In this document: positions 43,329 to 54,800 of the stretch, one piece after another
Layout of the letters: every line of letters starts with the position of its first letter
Position numbering within the stretch: the stretch's first letter is position 1
Source of the DNA: Neofusicoccum parvum
Taxonomy: Eukaryota > Ascomycota > Dothideomycetes > Botryosphaeriales > Botryosphaeriaceae
Length of the DNA stretch: 64,000 bases
Direction of reading: 5' to 3'
Assembly: GCA_020912385.1 (NCBI GenBank)
Contig: CP087217.1
Span: 1,736,001-1,800,000 of the forward strand
The notes under the pieces: generated by a model
The model's input: only the letters and a program-made list of their open reading frames with translations
Told to the model about the DNA's origin: nothing
The model's database searches: none
Position numbers and translations under genes: made by a program

Positions 43329-45551
43329 ATGATCTCTCGCTTACTCTTTGCCGTTGCGGTCGCCGGCCTGCTCTTCTGCGATGGCTCTGTTGCCGCCAAG
43401 AAGCCGAATATCGTTATGATCATGAGCGATGATCAAGACTACCGTCTCGGATCACTGGACTACCAGGATGTTGTCAATCAGGAGATCATTGACAAAGGTG
43501 TTCTCCTTACCAACCACTTCGTCACCACTGCTCAATGCTGCCCGAGTCGTGTGTCATTCCATCGAGGCCAGATGGCCCATAACACGAACCACACTGATGT
43601 CCGGGCTGCTGGGTGGGTATAACGTATTCTACTTGTATTCCGGGAATCGCTGACACTGTCGCAACAGCGGTGGATATTCCAAATTCCTTGCGTCCGGCGA
43701 AGATGAGAACTATCTTCCACACTGGCTGAAGAAGGCTGGTTACCAGACAGAATGTAAGCTTGTGCCGCTCGCAAATAGGGGTAGGTAGAAAGCTGATTTG
43801 AGATTCTACAGATATTGGGAAGTTGTTCAACGGCCTTAATCTAGCCAACTACTCCCCCAAGCCGAAAGGATGGGACCACGTTGATGTCTTGGTAAGCCGT
43901 TCCTGATTCTCTGGATGATAATATGCTGACCATTCAAGATTGACCCATACATCTACTCTTACAACAACGTTGTCATGTCAATGAACGGAGACCGCCCAAT
44001 TTGGTACGAGGGGTATCACCAAACGGACGTGCTCCGAGCCAAAGGGTATGCAGGTCGTTTCATCTTGCTTACTCACACCATCTGCTGATCAAACACATCT
44101 CAGGCTTGCAAGACTGGAACACCTGACTTCTCAGGAGGACCCATTCTACCTCACCATCGCCCCCGCAAGCCCCCACGTACAAGGCTCCGACCTACCAGTC
44201 CCGCTGCAGCGCCATGCGCATGACTTCCCGAACGCGACAGTCCCAAAGCCGAAAGGCGGTAACTTCAACCCAAACGACGACTTCACTGAGCAGAAAGTCA
44301 GCTGGCTGCGGAATTTAACACTTCTGGATGACGAACAAGTCAACCGGACAGACGAGCATTACCGACACAGGCTGCGAGCCTTGAAAGGTCTTGACGAGAT
44401 TGTACATGACGTGGTCAAAAAGCTAAACGAAACGGGGGCGTTGGACAACACGTATGGTATGAAGATCATCCCGTCAGGGCTGAGGTCGTAGCACAGCGCT
44501 GACTGCCTTCCAGTGATATACACAACAGACAACGGCTACCACCTTGGGAACCACCGGGTCCCTGCCGGCAAGTCCCTGCCATACATCGAAGACACCAACA
44601 TCCCGATGGCCATCCGAGGCCCAGGCATCCCCCCGGGAAAGGTGTCAAAAACACCAAGCACGCACGTGGACATGGTCCCCACCTTCCTCGACATCGCAGG
44701 GCTGGCCGCGCAAGACCGTCCGTCCTTCCTCGACGGGCGGAGCCTGCTGGACGAGTGGCAGAACCCGACGGACGCGAACACGACGACCGCCACCGGCACA
44801 CCCAAGGAGATCATCAACATCGAGTTCTGGGGCGGCGCGGGCATCGAAGGCCCGGTCAAGGGCAGGAAGGAGCTCGGGAACCAGCACAACAGCTACAAGA
44901 CGCTGCGGATCGTCGGGGAGAAGTCGGCCTGGCTGTTCTCGCGGTGGTGCACCCACGAGACGGAGCTGTACGACACCATTGTGAGTCTCCAGTCCCCTTT
45001 ACACCGCTGGGATTGTGACGGCGCTGACATTGCCTGAACAGAACGACCCGTACGAGCTCACGAACCTGGCTCGCAACTCCTCGCACGGGAGGCTCGTCGA
45101 CCGCCTCAACGCCCTCCTCCTCGTCACGAAGTCCTGCGGCGCCAGCACCTGCCGCAACCCGTGGTCGGCCCTGCAGCCTGGCAACGGCTCGGCAATCCGC
45201 AATCTCGACGACGCCATGGACCCCGCGTACGACGACTTCTTCGCCTCCGACAGGTTCCCTGACGTCGACTTCGGACACTGCATAGAGTACCAGTACGTGC
45301 CGAACGAGATGCCGTTTTTCCCGGAAGGCGCTGTCGATCTGGGCGATGCGTGGCGCGAGCCGACGGACGACTTTGTCGTCTGGGAGGTGCGGGGTGCGAG
45401 CAGGGTGAAGGGGAGCAGCGAGCATCACGGGAACGAGACGCAGAGACACGTCACGCTGCAGACGATCATGGAGACGGCGAAGAATCTGACGGATGGGCAG
45501 TTGGGGGTGAGGCAGAAGTGCGATTATAAGGGGAACTGTGTTGATGCGTAG
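43329..45551 (+). CDS. secreted arylsulfatase-like enzyme
   Basis: Type I sulfatase acting on sulfate esters outside the cell or in the secretory path. Seven exons: 43329-43612, 43668-43753, 43812-43891, 43939-44045, 44104-44456, 44514-44980 and 45042-45551, with consistent phases, giving 628 aa. Features include a signal peptide (MISRLLFAVAVAGLLFC), the calcium-site NIVMIMSDDQD and the modification motif TTAQCCPSRVSFHRGQ. The Cys of C-x-P-S-R would become formylglycine. YTTDNGYHLGNH, a later metal-site motif, is also intact. The C-terminal half matches fungal arylsulfatase/choline-sulfatase-like proteins with NDPYELTNL. Natural substrate unknown; the neighbouring GH79 gene hints at sulfated or uronic-acid glycans. 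Confidence 0.9.
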
Positions 45552-46258
45552 GAGGGAGGGCGAGTGATGTTTGGGAAGGTGTGGGAAAGAAACAAGGCTA
45601 GATGGCACACGTCTCTTCTCCCGTCCGCTCGTTCATTTTTCAAATCGTTCTATTAGATCATAATATACAACGCATCGTGCCTCCTTTCTAGTCCTTCTTC
45701 CATTGATTCTTTCACTGGTTTAGTTTTATTGAAAACCATCGAGCCCTTTGGTGTAAAGAACTCTCTCTTCACTTCTAGTGATTTCCGCCCAATGCTGGAC
45801 TCCTGCTTTCAGGTTATTTGCACCCATTTTCAGATTTCGTTTGGTTTACCGCATTGCCAGTTGTCGAACGGTGCGAGAAAGAATACACCGCTGGTTTTCT
45901 CATTGTTGCTACTGAGGCCTGCTATATACGTGTAATAATCGGATTTACGGAAATACGCATAAACGGGGTAAATGAGGTGTGTAGGGGTAAGTGTATGGTG
46001 CGGCAAAAAGTAAAGAAAGAACGCGTGTATAAGCAAAAGCAAACAAAACACGTGATTACGGGCCAATGTGGTTGACACCAGTCTATCATTAAGGCTTGCC
46101 CGAAGAAACTTGAATCCCACGCATAAGCTACCTATTTTGAACGCCATAATCTTTCAAGTCTTTCTTTCCATCATGCCCGGCTCCAAAGCCATTTTTGCTG
46201 AAGCAATAAGAACTCCCCTACACTTTCTTGCCGCCCCTGATATCCTATGGACCCAGAC
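45552..46258. other. convergent AT-rich spacer, no gene seen
   Basis: About 700 bp between the sulfatase stop and the BTB gene stop; AT-rich with only short frames. Confidence 0.6.
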
Positions 46259-47277
46259 TCAATCATCAAGCCCCTCCCAGAGATCCCTACTAGCACGCAC
46301 CCACTCCGCCACGTCATACCTGTACCCGCACCTGGGGCACGCAAACGACCCGACGCCGTACTTCGACACGGCCCTCTCGAACACGAGCCCGCAGTCCTCG
46401 TCGTGGCGGCTCGGGCAGCGGATCTCGCGCCTGACCATGCCTATGGCGGCGTGGCCGAAGACGCGCTCGGCCCAGCGGCCGGCGGCGCGGTCGTTGGTCT
46501 CCTCCCAGTGGCAGCGCATGTCGGCGTTGACGGCGGCGACGAAGGCGGGCGGCCCCTGCGCGAGCGCCTCTAGCGTCCGCAGCATCGCGTCCGTGCCGTC
46601 GTGCAGGATCTTCGCCCGGATGTACCTCGTCAGGAACGCGTGGTCCGCCTCGCGCACCGAGTCGTAGATCGTGTGGATGAGCGTCGGGAATGAGGGCCGC
46701 ACCGCGTTCCAGTGGTTGTGCAGGATGTGGCGGGTCAGGCGCGCGGCTAGGACGCGGAGGCCGGTGATGGAGTAGATGGCTGCGACGGCGAAGGTGGAGG
46801 CGTGATGGAGGAGCTTGGCGGCTTCGGTGGGGAGATGTGTGTGGTTGGTGTAGGTGTCTGTGTAGAGGAATTCGAGGAGCGCGCGGATGGCTTCGGGCGG
46901 GTCGTTGGGCATCGAGACGACGCCGGTGCTGCCCTCCTGCGAGATGGTGTTAGCGGCGGCGCGAGGATCTGGCGCTGCTGGTTGGGAGTGGCACGTACCT
47001 TGAAGGCGCCGGGCTTGATGGCGTTGGCGAAGAAGTTGCAGCGGGAGCTTAGAATGACGCGGTGGCAGGCCACGTCCTCGCCATTGCTGAGGCGGACCGT
47101 CAGGTCGCTATAAGCGCCAGAGTCGAATGCACTGGTCCTTGTCAGTCACGGAAGGGATTGAAGGTTTGAGGGTTTGCCTTCGACGTACAGCTTAAGGTTG
47201 CGGGCAAGCAAGGAGGGCGGCTGGTCATACACCTGGAACAATGTCGCATGCAGTGCCGCGTTGGGAGAGGGCGCCAT
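46259..47277 (-). CDS. BTB/POZ protein with C-terminal zinc-ribbon-like motif, paralogue 1
   Basis: Three exons: 47277-47189, 47131-46999 and 46936-46259, giving 299 aa. The BTB core is clear: AFDSGAYSDLTVRLSNGED, VACHRVILSSRCNFFANAI, then FKEGSTGVVSMPNDPPEAI and LLEFLYTDTY. The first intron interrupts the codon before AFDSG and the second precedes EGSTG. After a helical region the C-terminus has a four-cysteine pattern C-x7-C-x17-C-x2-C (RCPS...DCG...ACPRCGY). Such fungal BTB proteins are usually uncharacterised and could be Cullin-3 adaptors, but no substrate is known. A paralogue lies directly upstream with the same intron positions. Confidence 0.85.
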
Positions 47278-47540
47278 CGAGTAGATAAGGAGTTGTCTTC
47301 GTAAGGCTAGAGGGGCAATGTGCCGTAGAGAGTGTGGTGACGGTGATAGTCAGTTGGGGAGGACGAAATGGTGAGCTGGCTTCGTTTTAATATTTCGGGG
47401 TCAGATTGCCGGCGGATGGAAGAAACTGGTGGTTGGAAACGGAAGCTTGTGAGAGAGCGAGTCGAAGTGGAGGAACGGTAAGCAATTGAACGCCCGTAGA
47501 ACCAGATTTTCTTAGTCGCCAAGTTGAAATCCCAAGCAGT

Positions 47541-48589
47541 CTAGTGGGCTGGCGGCTGAGGCACGTGGGCCGATTGTCTTTCTGCCTGGAGATTTTCGCT
47601 GGAAACCAGCCAGTTTTTGGATGGAAAGTAGCTTCCACATGCTTTGCATGCGAGATCATGTCCTGTCGCATCCGAGTAAAACAAGTTCTTCTGACTGACG
47701 CCGCACATCGGGTTCAGACACCTTGTAGTGCGTATTACTGCGCCATGAGACGAATCGTGTCCCTCAAGGCCCTCAATCCACTTCTCGACCCATGGTGTCT
47801 GACGCTGCCCCCACTCGTGTAGGACGTCAACAGTCATGTGTTCTAGGAATCTCGGAGCGTGTTCTTTCAATGAACCCCATGTTCCGGCCTCCAGCATCGA
47901 TTCCGCATTATGAAAGCCGTATTTAATGAGTTCTTCGAGTAAGCATGAGGTATCGTTGGGATCATGCTCTTCGAGGGCTTCTACAATAGACTCAGTGACT
48001 GGCAGAGTATCTGCCCATCTGAGCCTAAAGAAATCAGTCATGATTTCACCTGCCAGGTTGCGCAGCCCGTGAACTATGTATATTGAAGCGACGATGAAGA
48101 CATCTAGGTGGAGCAGAAGCTCATCCGGACCATCGATATCTTTGCCGAAATTGTAGTTGGCCGTGTACAGATAATCAATGAGAGCGTCGACAACCTCCGG
48201 GCGGTCATTTGGCATACTCACAACTCCCGTGAAGCTTTCCTTTTCATCGAAAGTGAGGATTAGTCGAGATCTCTCTAGGCGATGGTGTAGGGTCCTGGAT
48301 AGGAAATACGGGGCCATCTGGAGTTGAGACGCACCTTGAATCGACCAGGTGCAAGAGCATTGTGGAAGAAGTCACATCGGCACACGAGCACACGATGGCA
48401 TTTGAGCACTCTTCCATCGGAGAGGCGGATCTCCATGTCGCTAAACTCTCCGGAATCGAGAGCACTAGCCCATCGGTCAGCCTTGAATCAATCACCCAGA
48501 TGTAGGTCTCCGTTAGGGTCCTCTCACGTTAGAAGAGAACTCCGATGCTCGAATTGTCGATCATCATCATTCATGTACTCATAAAGCAT
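47541..48589 (-). CDS. BTB/POZ protein with C-terminal zinc-ribbon-like motif, paralogue 2
   Basis: Paralogue of the gene at 46259-47277. Proposed exons: 48589-48528, 48464-48335 and 48239-47541, giving 296 aa. Introns fall at the same positions and phases as in the neighbour: phase 2 before ALDSGEFSDMEIRLSDG, and phase 0 before ESFTGVVSMPNDRPE. The acceptor of the second intron is AAG and that of the first is CTAG, both chosen by alignment to the paralogue. BTB motifs LKCHRVLVCRCDFFHNAL and LIDYLYTANY are present. The C-terminus carries C-x4-C-x18-C-x2-C (RCLNPMCG...LACKACGSYF). The two proteins differ widely outside the motifs, so the duplication is not recent. Confidence 0.78.
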
Positions 48590-49068
48590 AGTCTGAATGA
48601 TCGAAAGGTTTTTCGTAGCCGGAGTGCTTGGTTGAGTTTTTGGAATGCGGTGGGTGAGCTGAGAGGTGCCTCTCAGAGGATGATTTTATTGATAAGCCGG
48701 GAGAAGTCCTGTGGAGGAGAGTTGTTGTGGCGGAGTGAAGCCAATGAAGGGATACTAATGCTCGTTTAAGTAGGCACCGTACGGCTTCTGCTGCTGCTGC
48801 AGCTGCTGCTCTGAATCCGGTCTTGGAAGGGGTCCTTTCACACATAGACTTGTCACGTCCACGGCTTGTCCGTTAAAGACAACGAAGCCCCCTAAACAGA
48901 GCCGATCCCAAATTATCTTCTAATGACTGCAAATTCCACCTAAATTCTATTTAACTTTTATATCTAGTGTACGCGCTCTCTACTGTATATACGAACACCA
49001 GAAAATCCACTTTTAAGACTCTAGTCTCTATGCTTTTGTCTGTCCAGCTAACCGTTCATCCCAACCTC
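48590..49068. other. intergenic spacer with short CTG/CAG run
   Basis: 479 bp between BTB paralogue 2 and the DUR3 stop. A (CTG)n-like run (ctgctgctgctgcagctgctgctc) lies at 48787-48810. No gene seen. Confidence 0.6.
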
Positions 49069-51222
49069 CTAATTCTTCCCATTCCCAGACACCTGCCGCT
49101 CCTCTTGCTGCGTCCTCGGCTCCAAACCCGCCACAACACCCCCCTTCCCCAACCCGAAGACATCCTTCACCAGCATCCCCGTCGTCCTCACAATCGACTT
49201 CCTGCCCTGCCACAGCGGGAAGAGCCCCACACACACCGTGCTGCACGCCAACCACAGAATCCCCACAACAACCCACCCAGTAAAAAACTTCTTGCTAAAC
49301 ACATACCCGCTCCCGTACAGCGGCATCGGCCACAGCACCAAGAACGCCAACGCCATCGCCACAGTCGTCCACTTCGCGATCCCCGACGCGCGCAGCAGCC
49401 TCCTCTCCTCCTCCACCATCGCCGCCTCCACCGCCGGCTCGACAACAGCAGCCGCGCGCATCGCATCCAGCTTCTCAGGGTCGGGCGTGGGCAGCATGTC
49501 GTGGTCGTCGGCCTTGCGGATGCGGCGCATGGACGCCCAGTCGTAGTCGTCGGGGCCGAGCGCGAGCGTCAGCAGCGGCACGTAGACCAGCGGCGACAGC
49601 AGCGCCGCCACGTTGCCCGCCAGCATCGGGTCGTTGGCGCCCGTGCTCGCGACCGTGAGCGCGCCGTGCTGGGCTTTGGCGGTCGCGAGCCAGGCCACTA
49701 GGCTGGTGGCTAGGCCTAGGATGGGCGAGAGCGTGGCTGCGGCGCGGTTTTGCTTGCGCCAGAGGAGGGTGAGGGAGGCGGGGAGGACGGCGGAGGAGAC
49801 GATGACGCCCATGAGGAGGTAGAGGTAGCCCATGGAGATGCCGGCGTAGTAGAGGCCGGTGGAGAAGGAGGCCATGAGGAGCCCGAAGAGGACGACGGAG
49901 CTGTGGGCGGTCCAGATCAGCTGCCGCCCTGACGCGAGCGGGTTGATGTAGGTTTGGTAGATGTCGTAGGTGGCGATGCCCGAGACGGCGATGAGCTCGG
50001 CGGAGGTGGCGGATGTGACGGCCATGAAGATGAGGATGAGGGTGGCGATGGCGCCGCCTGAGCCGAGCAGGGCGACGGCGGCGTACGGGAGGACGAGGCC
50101 GGCGGTTACGTCTTCCGACGACATGCGGGAAGGGTAGGTGGGGAAGGACGGGAAGGACTCGGTGGCTAGAGCTGCGAGGCCCATCGTTGTGGCGCAGAGC
50201 CATGGGATGGCAAACCAGGAGAGCCCGCCCATGATGTAGCCTGGCAGGGCGGATACGGGATGCGCGGCGATGGCCTTGTTGTAGTAACCGTTGTCACAGA
50301 AGACTGTGCCGAAATTGCCAACAATGTTGATAACAAAGAAGATGATGCCTTCTTTGGAGCGCATGGTGAGGTAGCTCCCTTGCGCGTTACCAGCGACAGG
50401 ATGGAGAGCAGAAGCCTCCTTGAGGAGATTGTAGACTCGGCTCGGAGAACCAAGGATATCGCTGGTCGCGTAGCTGGTGAAAGCAAAGATGAATATGATG
50501 ACAAGGATGACAACCGTGTGCACATAGTCGGTCAGGAATGTAGCCTTGATGCCGCCGAAAAGGGTGTACAGAATAACTCCCAGAGGAAGTAAAAAGCAGC
50601 CCGCTACAGTGTGCATTCCTGTCAGGCTGGATACAACGGCGGAACCACCAGTAAGCAGCATGGCCGTCACGAGGATGTTGGTCATGAGGCCGAACACGAT
50701 GCTACGGGAGTTAGAAGCTGCATTACAACAGGACGGGAGGTGAGTGTCCATACTAGACAGCGTGTGTCGTGGGCCCGTAGCGCGCTCGGATCACCTCGAG
50801 AAAGGTGTGGGCGTTCGGGGCGCGACGTTTGAGCTCAATGGCCAGGGTAGAGAAGAGAAGGATCTGAACGGTAGCACCAGATGCATACTGGGAGGTGTCA
50901 GAAAGGCGACTTGTTCCGGAATCGGAAGGCTTACCCAGAAAGGACCGGAAACACCGTAGCGGTAAGCAACGCCGGAGGATTGGAGCAGAGTGGCAGCCCA
51001 AGTCCATGAAGACACAACGGCGGACGACACCAGGCCAGACTTGACCGTACGTCCAGCGGTGCTAAACATTTCACTGGTCTGCTGCTCCCCCTGGTATCGC
51101 TTCAGCACCCAGGTGGTGAGAATCATACCCAGGGAAAACGCAAAGCCGAGGCCAACGACAATGCCATAGCCATAGGCCTGGCTCAGCGGAGGGGTGTGGG
51201 CAGCAGATGGGGCAGCGTCCAT
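49069..51222 (-). CDS. DUR3: urea active transporter, sodium/solute symporter family
   Basis: Plasma-membrane urea/proton symporter of the SSS family; DUR3-type proteins also carry polyamines in yeast. Three exons: 51222-50935, 50887-50754 and 50701-49069, giving 684 aa, the normal length. The start is [20 protein letters not shown]. The second junction (GTATGG donor, CTAAC branch, CGTAG acceptor) restores the conserved [21 protein letters not shown]. Other family segments are [56 protein letters not shown] and [16 protein letters not shown]. About 15 membrane spans are present. The C-terminal tail is basic and Gln-rich. It is divergent from urea amidolyase with 660 bp between starts, a physical urea-use pair. 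Confidence 0.93.
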
Positions 51223-51882
51223 GTTGGCGATGAGTGGCCGTGAAAGCACGGTGTTGGAGGTGCTATAAGTAGAAGTAGAGCATATACCGGGGCCATTGCA
51301 CCATTGGCTCCCAGGCAGGCTGGCATCTAACTCCGCGGCACGGCATATCACGATGCTGTTTGGATTTTTCGTTTCGTTGTGTCATTTTGGACGTTATCTA
51401 GGATCACAACGAGCACATTTGCTGCACGCATCAGGCCATGCCGGAACAGCACGAGTGAGGTTTGCGGCTCAAAACTTATCCTGCCGCGGGGTAGAAGGAA
51501 GAAATCGGCACCGTCGAGTCATCTACGCTCGAAAAGAGCGAGCTCGGCGGTGACGTTTTTAGTCATCTGCAAGGATTTCCTTATCTCGTCGCCGCCCCGG
51601 ACGACGATAGAAGCCGATAAGCGCGCGGTGGGCCAGCGGAGGCCGATAAGCTGGACGCATCCCTCGGGGCCCCCAGCCGCGGGCTGATCGGGCTCGTCGG
51701 GGCGGTGGGCGACGGCGCTGTGGTGGGCGTGGGTGGACGAGAGGCGGAATCTTTGCAGCTGAGGCAGGCCGACGACGGCCGCGGTGCCACGCCGAGGGTG
51801 CAGGCTGCGAGTCGCAGGAGCCATAATTCGAGCAGCGAAGCCGCAGGGACAGGGACAGGCAAAGCAGCTGCAGACCACAGCC
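51223..51882. promoter_or_regulatory. shared divergent promoter of DUR3 and urea amidolyase with GATA-type sites
   Basis: 660 bp between divergent starts. HGATAR-like motifs, the target of AreA/Nit2/Gln3 nitrogen regulators, are seen on plus at 51606-51610 (CGATAG), 51616-51620 (CGATAA) and 51645-51650 (CGATAAG). On minus they occur as TTATC at 51394-51398 and 51581-51585. Four of the five cluster within 70 bp at 51581-51650, a spacing typical of functional GATA clusters. Nitrogen control is inferred from motif and gene function. Confidence 0.65.
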
Positions 51883-54800
51883 ATGTCGACTCCTGGTTCT
51901 GATGCGATTCCCCTCACGGCACGCCAGTGGGCGGCGGCACAACGGCAGGGCGGCGCGCTCCAGCGGCTGCTAGCGATCATCGACAGCCAGGATGCCCACG
52001 ACCCTGCGTGGATCAGCCTCGCGACGCCGCACGACATCCAGCAGCAGCTGGCCGAGGCCGAGCGGCTGCGCGGCGCCGGCGCGGACCTTCCCCTGTTCGG
52101 CGTGCCGGTCGCGGTCAAGGACAACATCGACGTGGCCGGCATGGCGACCACGGCGGCCTGCCCGGGCTTCGCCTTCACGGCGGACGGCGACGCGGGCGTG
52201 GTGCGGCAGCTGAAGCAGGCGGGCGCGGTGGTGGTGGGCAAGTGCAACCTCGACCAGTTCGCGACGGGGCTGGTGGGCGTGCGGTCGCCGTACGGCGCGG
52301 TGCCCAACACCTTCGACGCGGCCTACGTCTGCGGCGGGTCGAGCAGCGGGTCCGCGTCGGTGGTGGCGCGCGGCATCGTGCCGCTCGCGCTGGGCACCGA
52401 CACGGCGGGCTCTGGGCGGGTTCCTGCAGCGCTCAACAACCTGGTCGGCCTCAAGCCGACGCGGGGCGCCCTGAGCACGCACCGCGTCGTGCCCGCCTGC
52501 CGCACCCTGGACTGCGTCTCCATCCTCGCCCTCGACCTCGACGATGCCGCGCTCGCCTACCGCGTGCTGGCCGTCTTCGACCCCGCCGATCCGTTCTCGC
52601 GCCCGCTGCCTCCCCCACGCCCGCCGCCCCCCACGCCGCAGCTCCGCATCGCCATCGACAGCGCCCCGCAATGGTACGGCGACACCGCGCAGCAGCACGC
52701 CTACCGCGCCGCCCTGGCCCACGCCGCCGCGCTGGGCTGGGAGCTGGTGCCCGTCGACTTCTCGGACCTGTTCGATGTCGCCCATCTTCTATACGACGGG
52801 CCGTGGGTGGCCGAGCGCTACACCGTCGTGCGCGACTGCATTGACAAGAGCCTGGACATGGATCCGACGGTGCGCGACGTCGTGTCTCGCGCCACCAACT
52901 TCTCCGCCGCCGATGTCTTCAGCGCCGAGTACCGCCGCCATGCGCTTGCCCGCGCCATTGAGCAGACCTTTGCCGCATACGATGCGCTCCTCGTCCCCAC
53001 CACCCCCATTTTCCCCACCATCGCCGAGGTCCACGCCGAGCCCGTCGCCAAAAACTCGCTGCTCGGCACTTACACGAATTTCGTCAACCTGCTGGACTGG
53101 ACTGCTCTGGCCTTCCCGGCCGGCTTCCGCCATGATGGCCTGCCGTTCGGCCTGACCCTGATCTCCCGTGGCTGGGAGGAGATGCGCCTGCTCGACATTG
53201 CGCGCCAGTGGCTTGCCCGTGGCCCCCGTCGTCTCGGAGCCACCTCTCAGTTCGCGAATGAGCAACTACCTGCTGGCCCTGCTCCACTGACAACTGACTC
53301 TCGCTACACCGTAGCCGTTGTGGGCGCACATCTCTCTGGCCTTCCGCTGAACCACCAGCTTGTTGACATTGGCGCCGCTCTCCTGTGCGAGACGACGACA
53401 TCTGCCGCCTACCGTCTGTACGAACTGCCTGACGCCGGCGCCGTGAGAAAGCCGGGTTTGGTGCGCGTCGCCCAGGACCAAGGGAGCACGGTGGCTGTCG
53501 AGCTCTGGGCTCTGCCCCCGGACAAGCTTGGCTCTTTTGCCGCCTCCGTGCCCTTTCCGCTGAGTATCGGTCGCGTCGAGCTTGCCGATGCTTCGTGGGT
53601 CATGGGATTCTTGGTTCAGCCCGATGGTCTGACCAACGCTCTGGACATCACCGCGCATGGCGGATGGAAAGCTTACCTGCGAGAGACGGGCTGCAAATCT
53701 GCTTGTGCGCCGCCGCAGGCCATTGAGAGTGTCCTCATCGCCAACCGTGGAGAGATTGCTGTCCGCATATCGGCCACCCTCAAGAATCTCGGCATCCGCT
53801 CCATTGCCATCTACTCTGATGAGGACCAAAACAGCAGACACGTCCATGATGCCGACGAAGCATTTCCACTGGAAGGGCGCACCCTTGCCGAAACTTACCT
53901 CTGCGGAGAGCAACTTATCGCCATTGCCAAGCGTGCCGGAGCCGATGCTGTCATCCCTGGCTACGGCATGTTGTCGGAAAATGCAAGCTTTGCTGCTGCT
54001 TGCGAAGCGGCTGGGCTCGTCTGGATAGGACCTACTCCAGAACAGATTCGTCTGCTGGGCCTCAAGCACACGGCTAGGGAGCTTGCAGGGAAAGCACAAG
54101 TACCGCTCCTCCCTGGAAGTGGGCTGGTCCGAGACGCAGCGTCGGCTGTGGTCGAGGCTAAAAGGATAGGATTCCCTGTCATACTCAAGTCTACTGGTGG
54201 CGGTGGTGGTGTTGGCCTCGAGCAATGCTCTTCTGCTGAGGAGGTTGAAACCGCTTTCGACTCTGTCAGGCGTCTTGGTAAGACCTTTTTTGCCGATGAA
54301 GGTGTCTTCGTAGAAAAGTTCGTCCAAAATGCTCGTCATATCGAGGTCCAAATCATCGGCGACGGCAGCGGAAACGTCCGCCACATCTCTGAGCGGGATT
54401 GCTCTCTCCAGCGTAGACATCAGAAGGTCATCGAAGAGAGCCCCGCTCTGCTTGTTCCTGATTCTGTTCGTGCGCAGATGCGATCTGCTGCCATCAGATT
54501 CGCGTCCACTGTGTCTTATCGCAACGTCGGGACCATTGAGTTTCTCTACGATCCGGACACCACCCATTTCTACTTTCTCGAGGCCAACACGCGATTGCAA
54601 GTCGAGCATCCAGTCACTGAGGCCGTCACTGATCTAGATCTTGTCGAGATGATGGTTTCGGTTGCCAGGGGACAGGCTTCTGATCTATTCAACGGCAAGA
54701 GCGATGGTTTTGATCCTCGAGGAGTAGCTCTCGAGGCACGAATCTACGCAGAGTGCCCTCTCCAGAACTTCAGGCCAAGTCCCGGCGTGCTTCTCGACGT

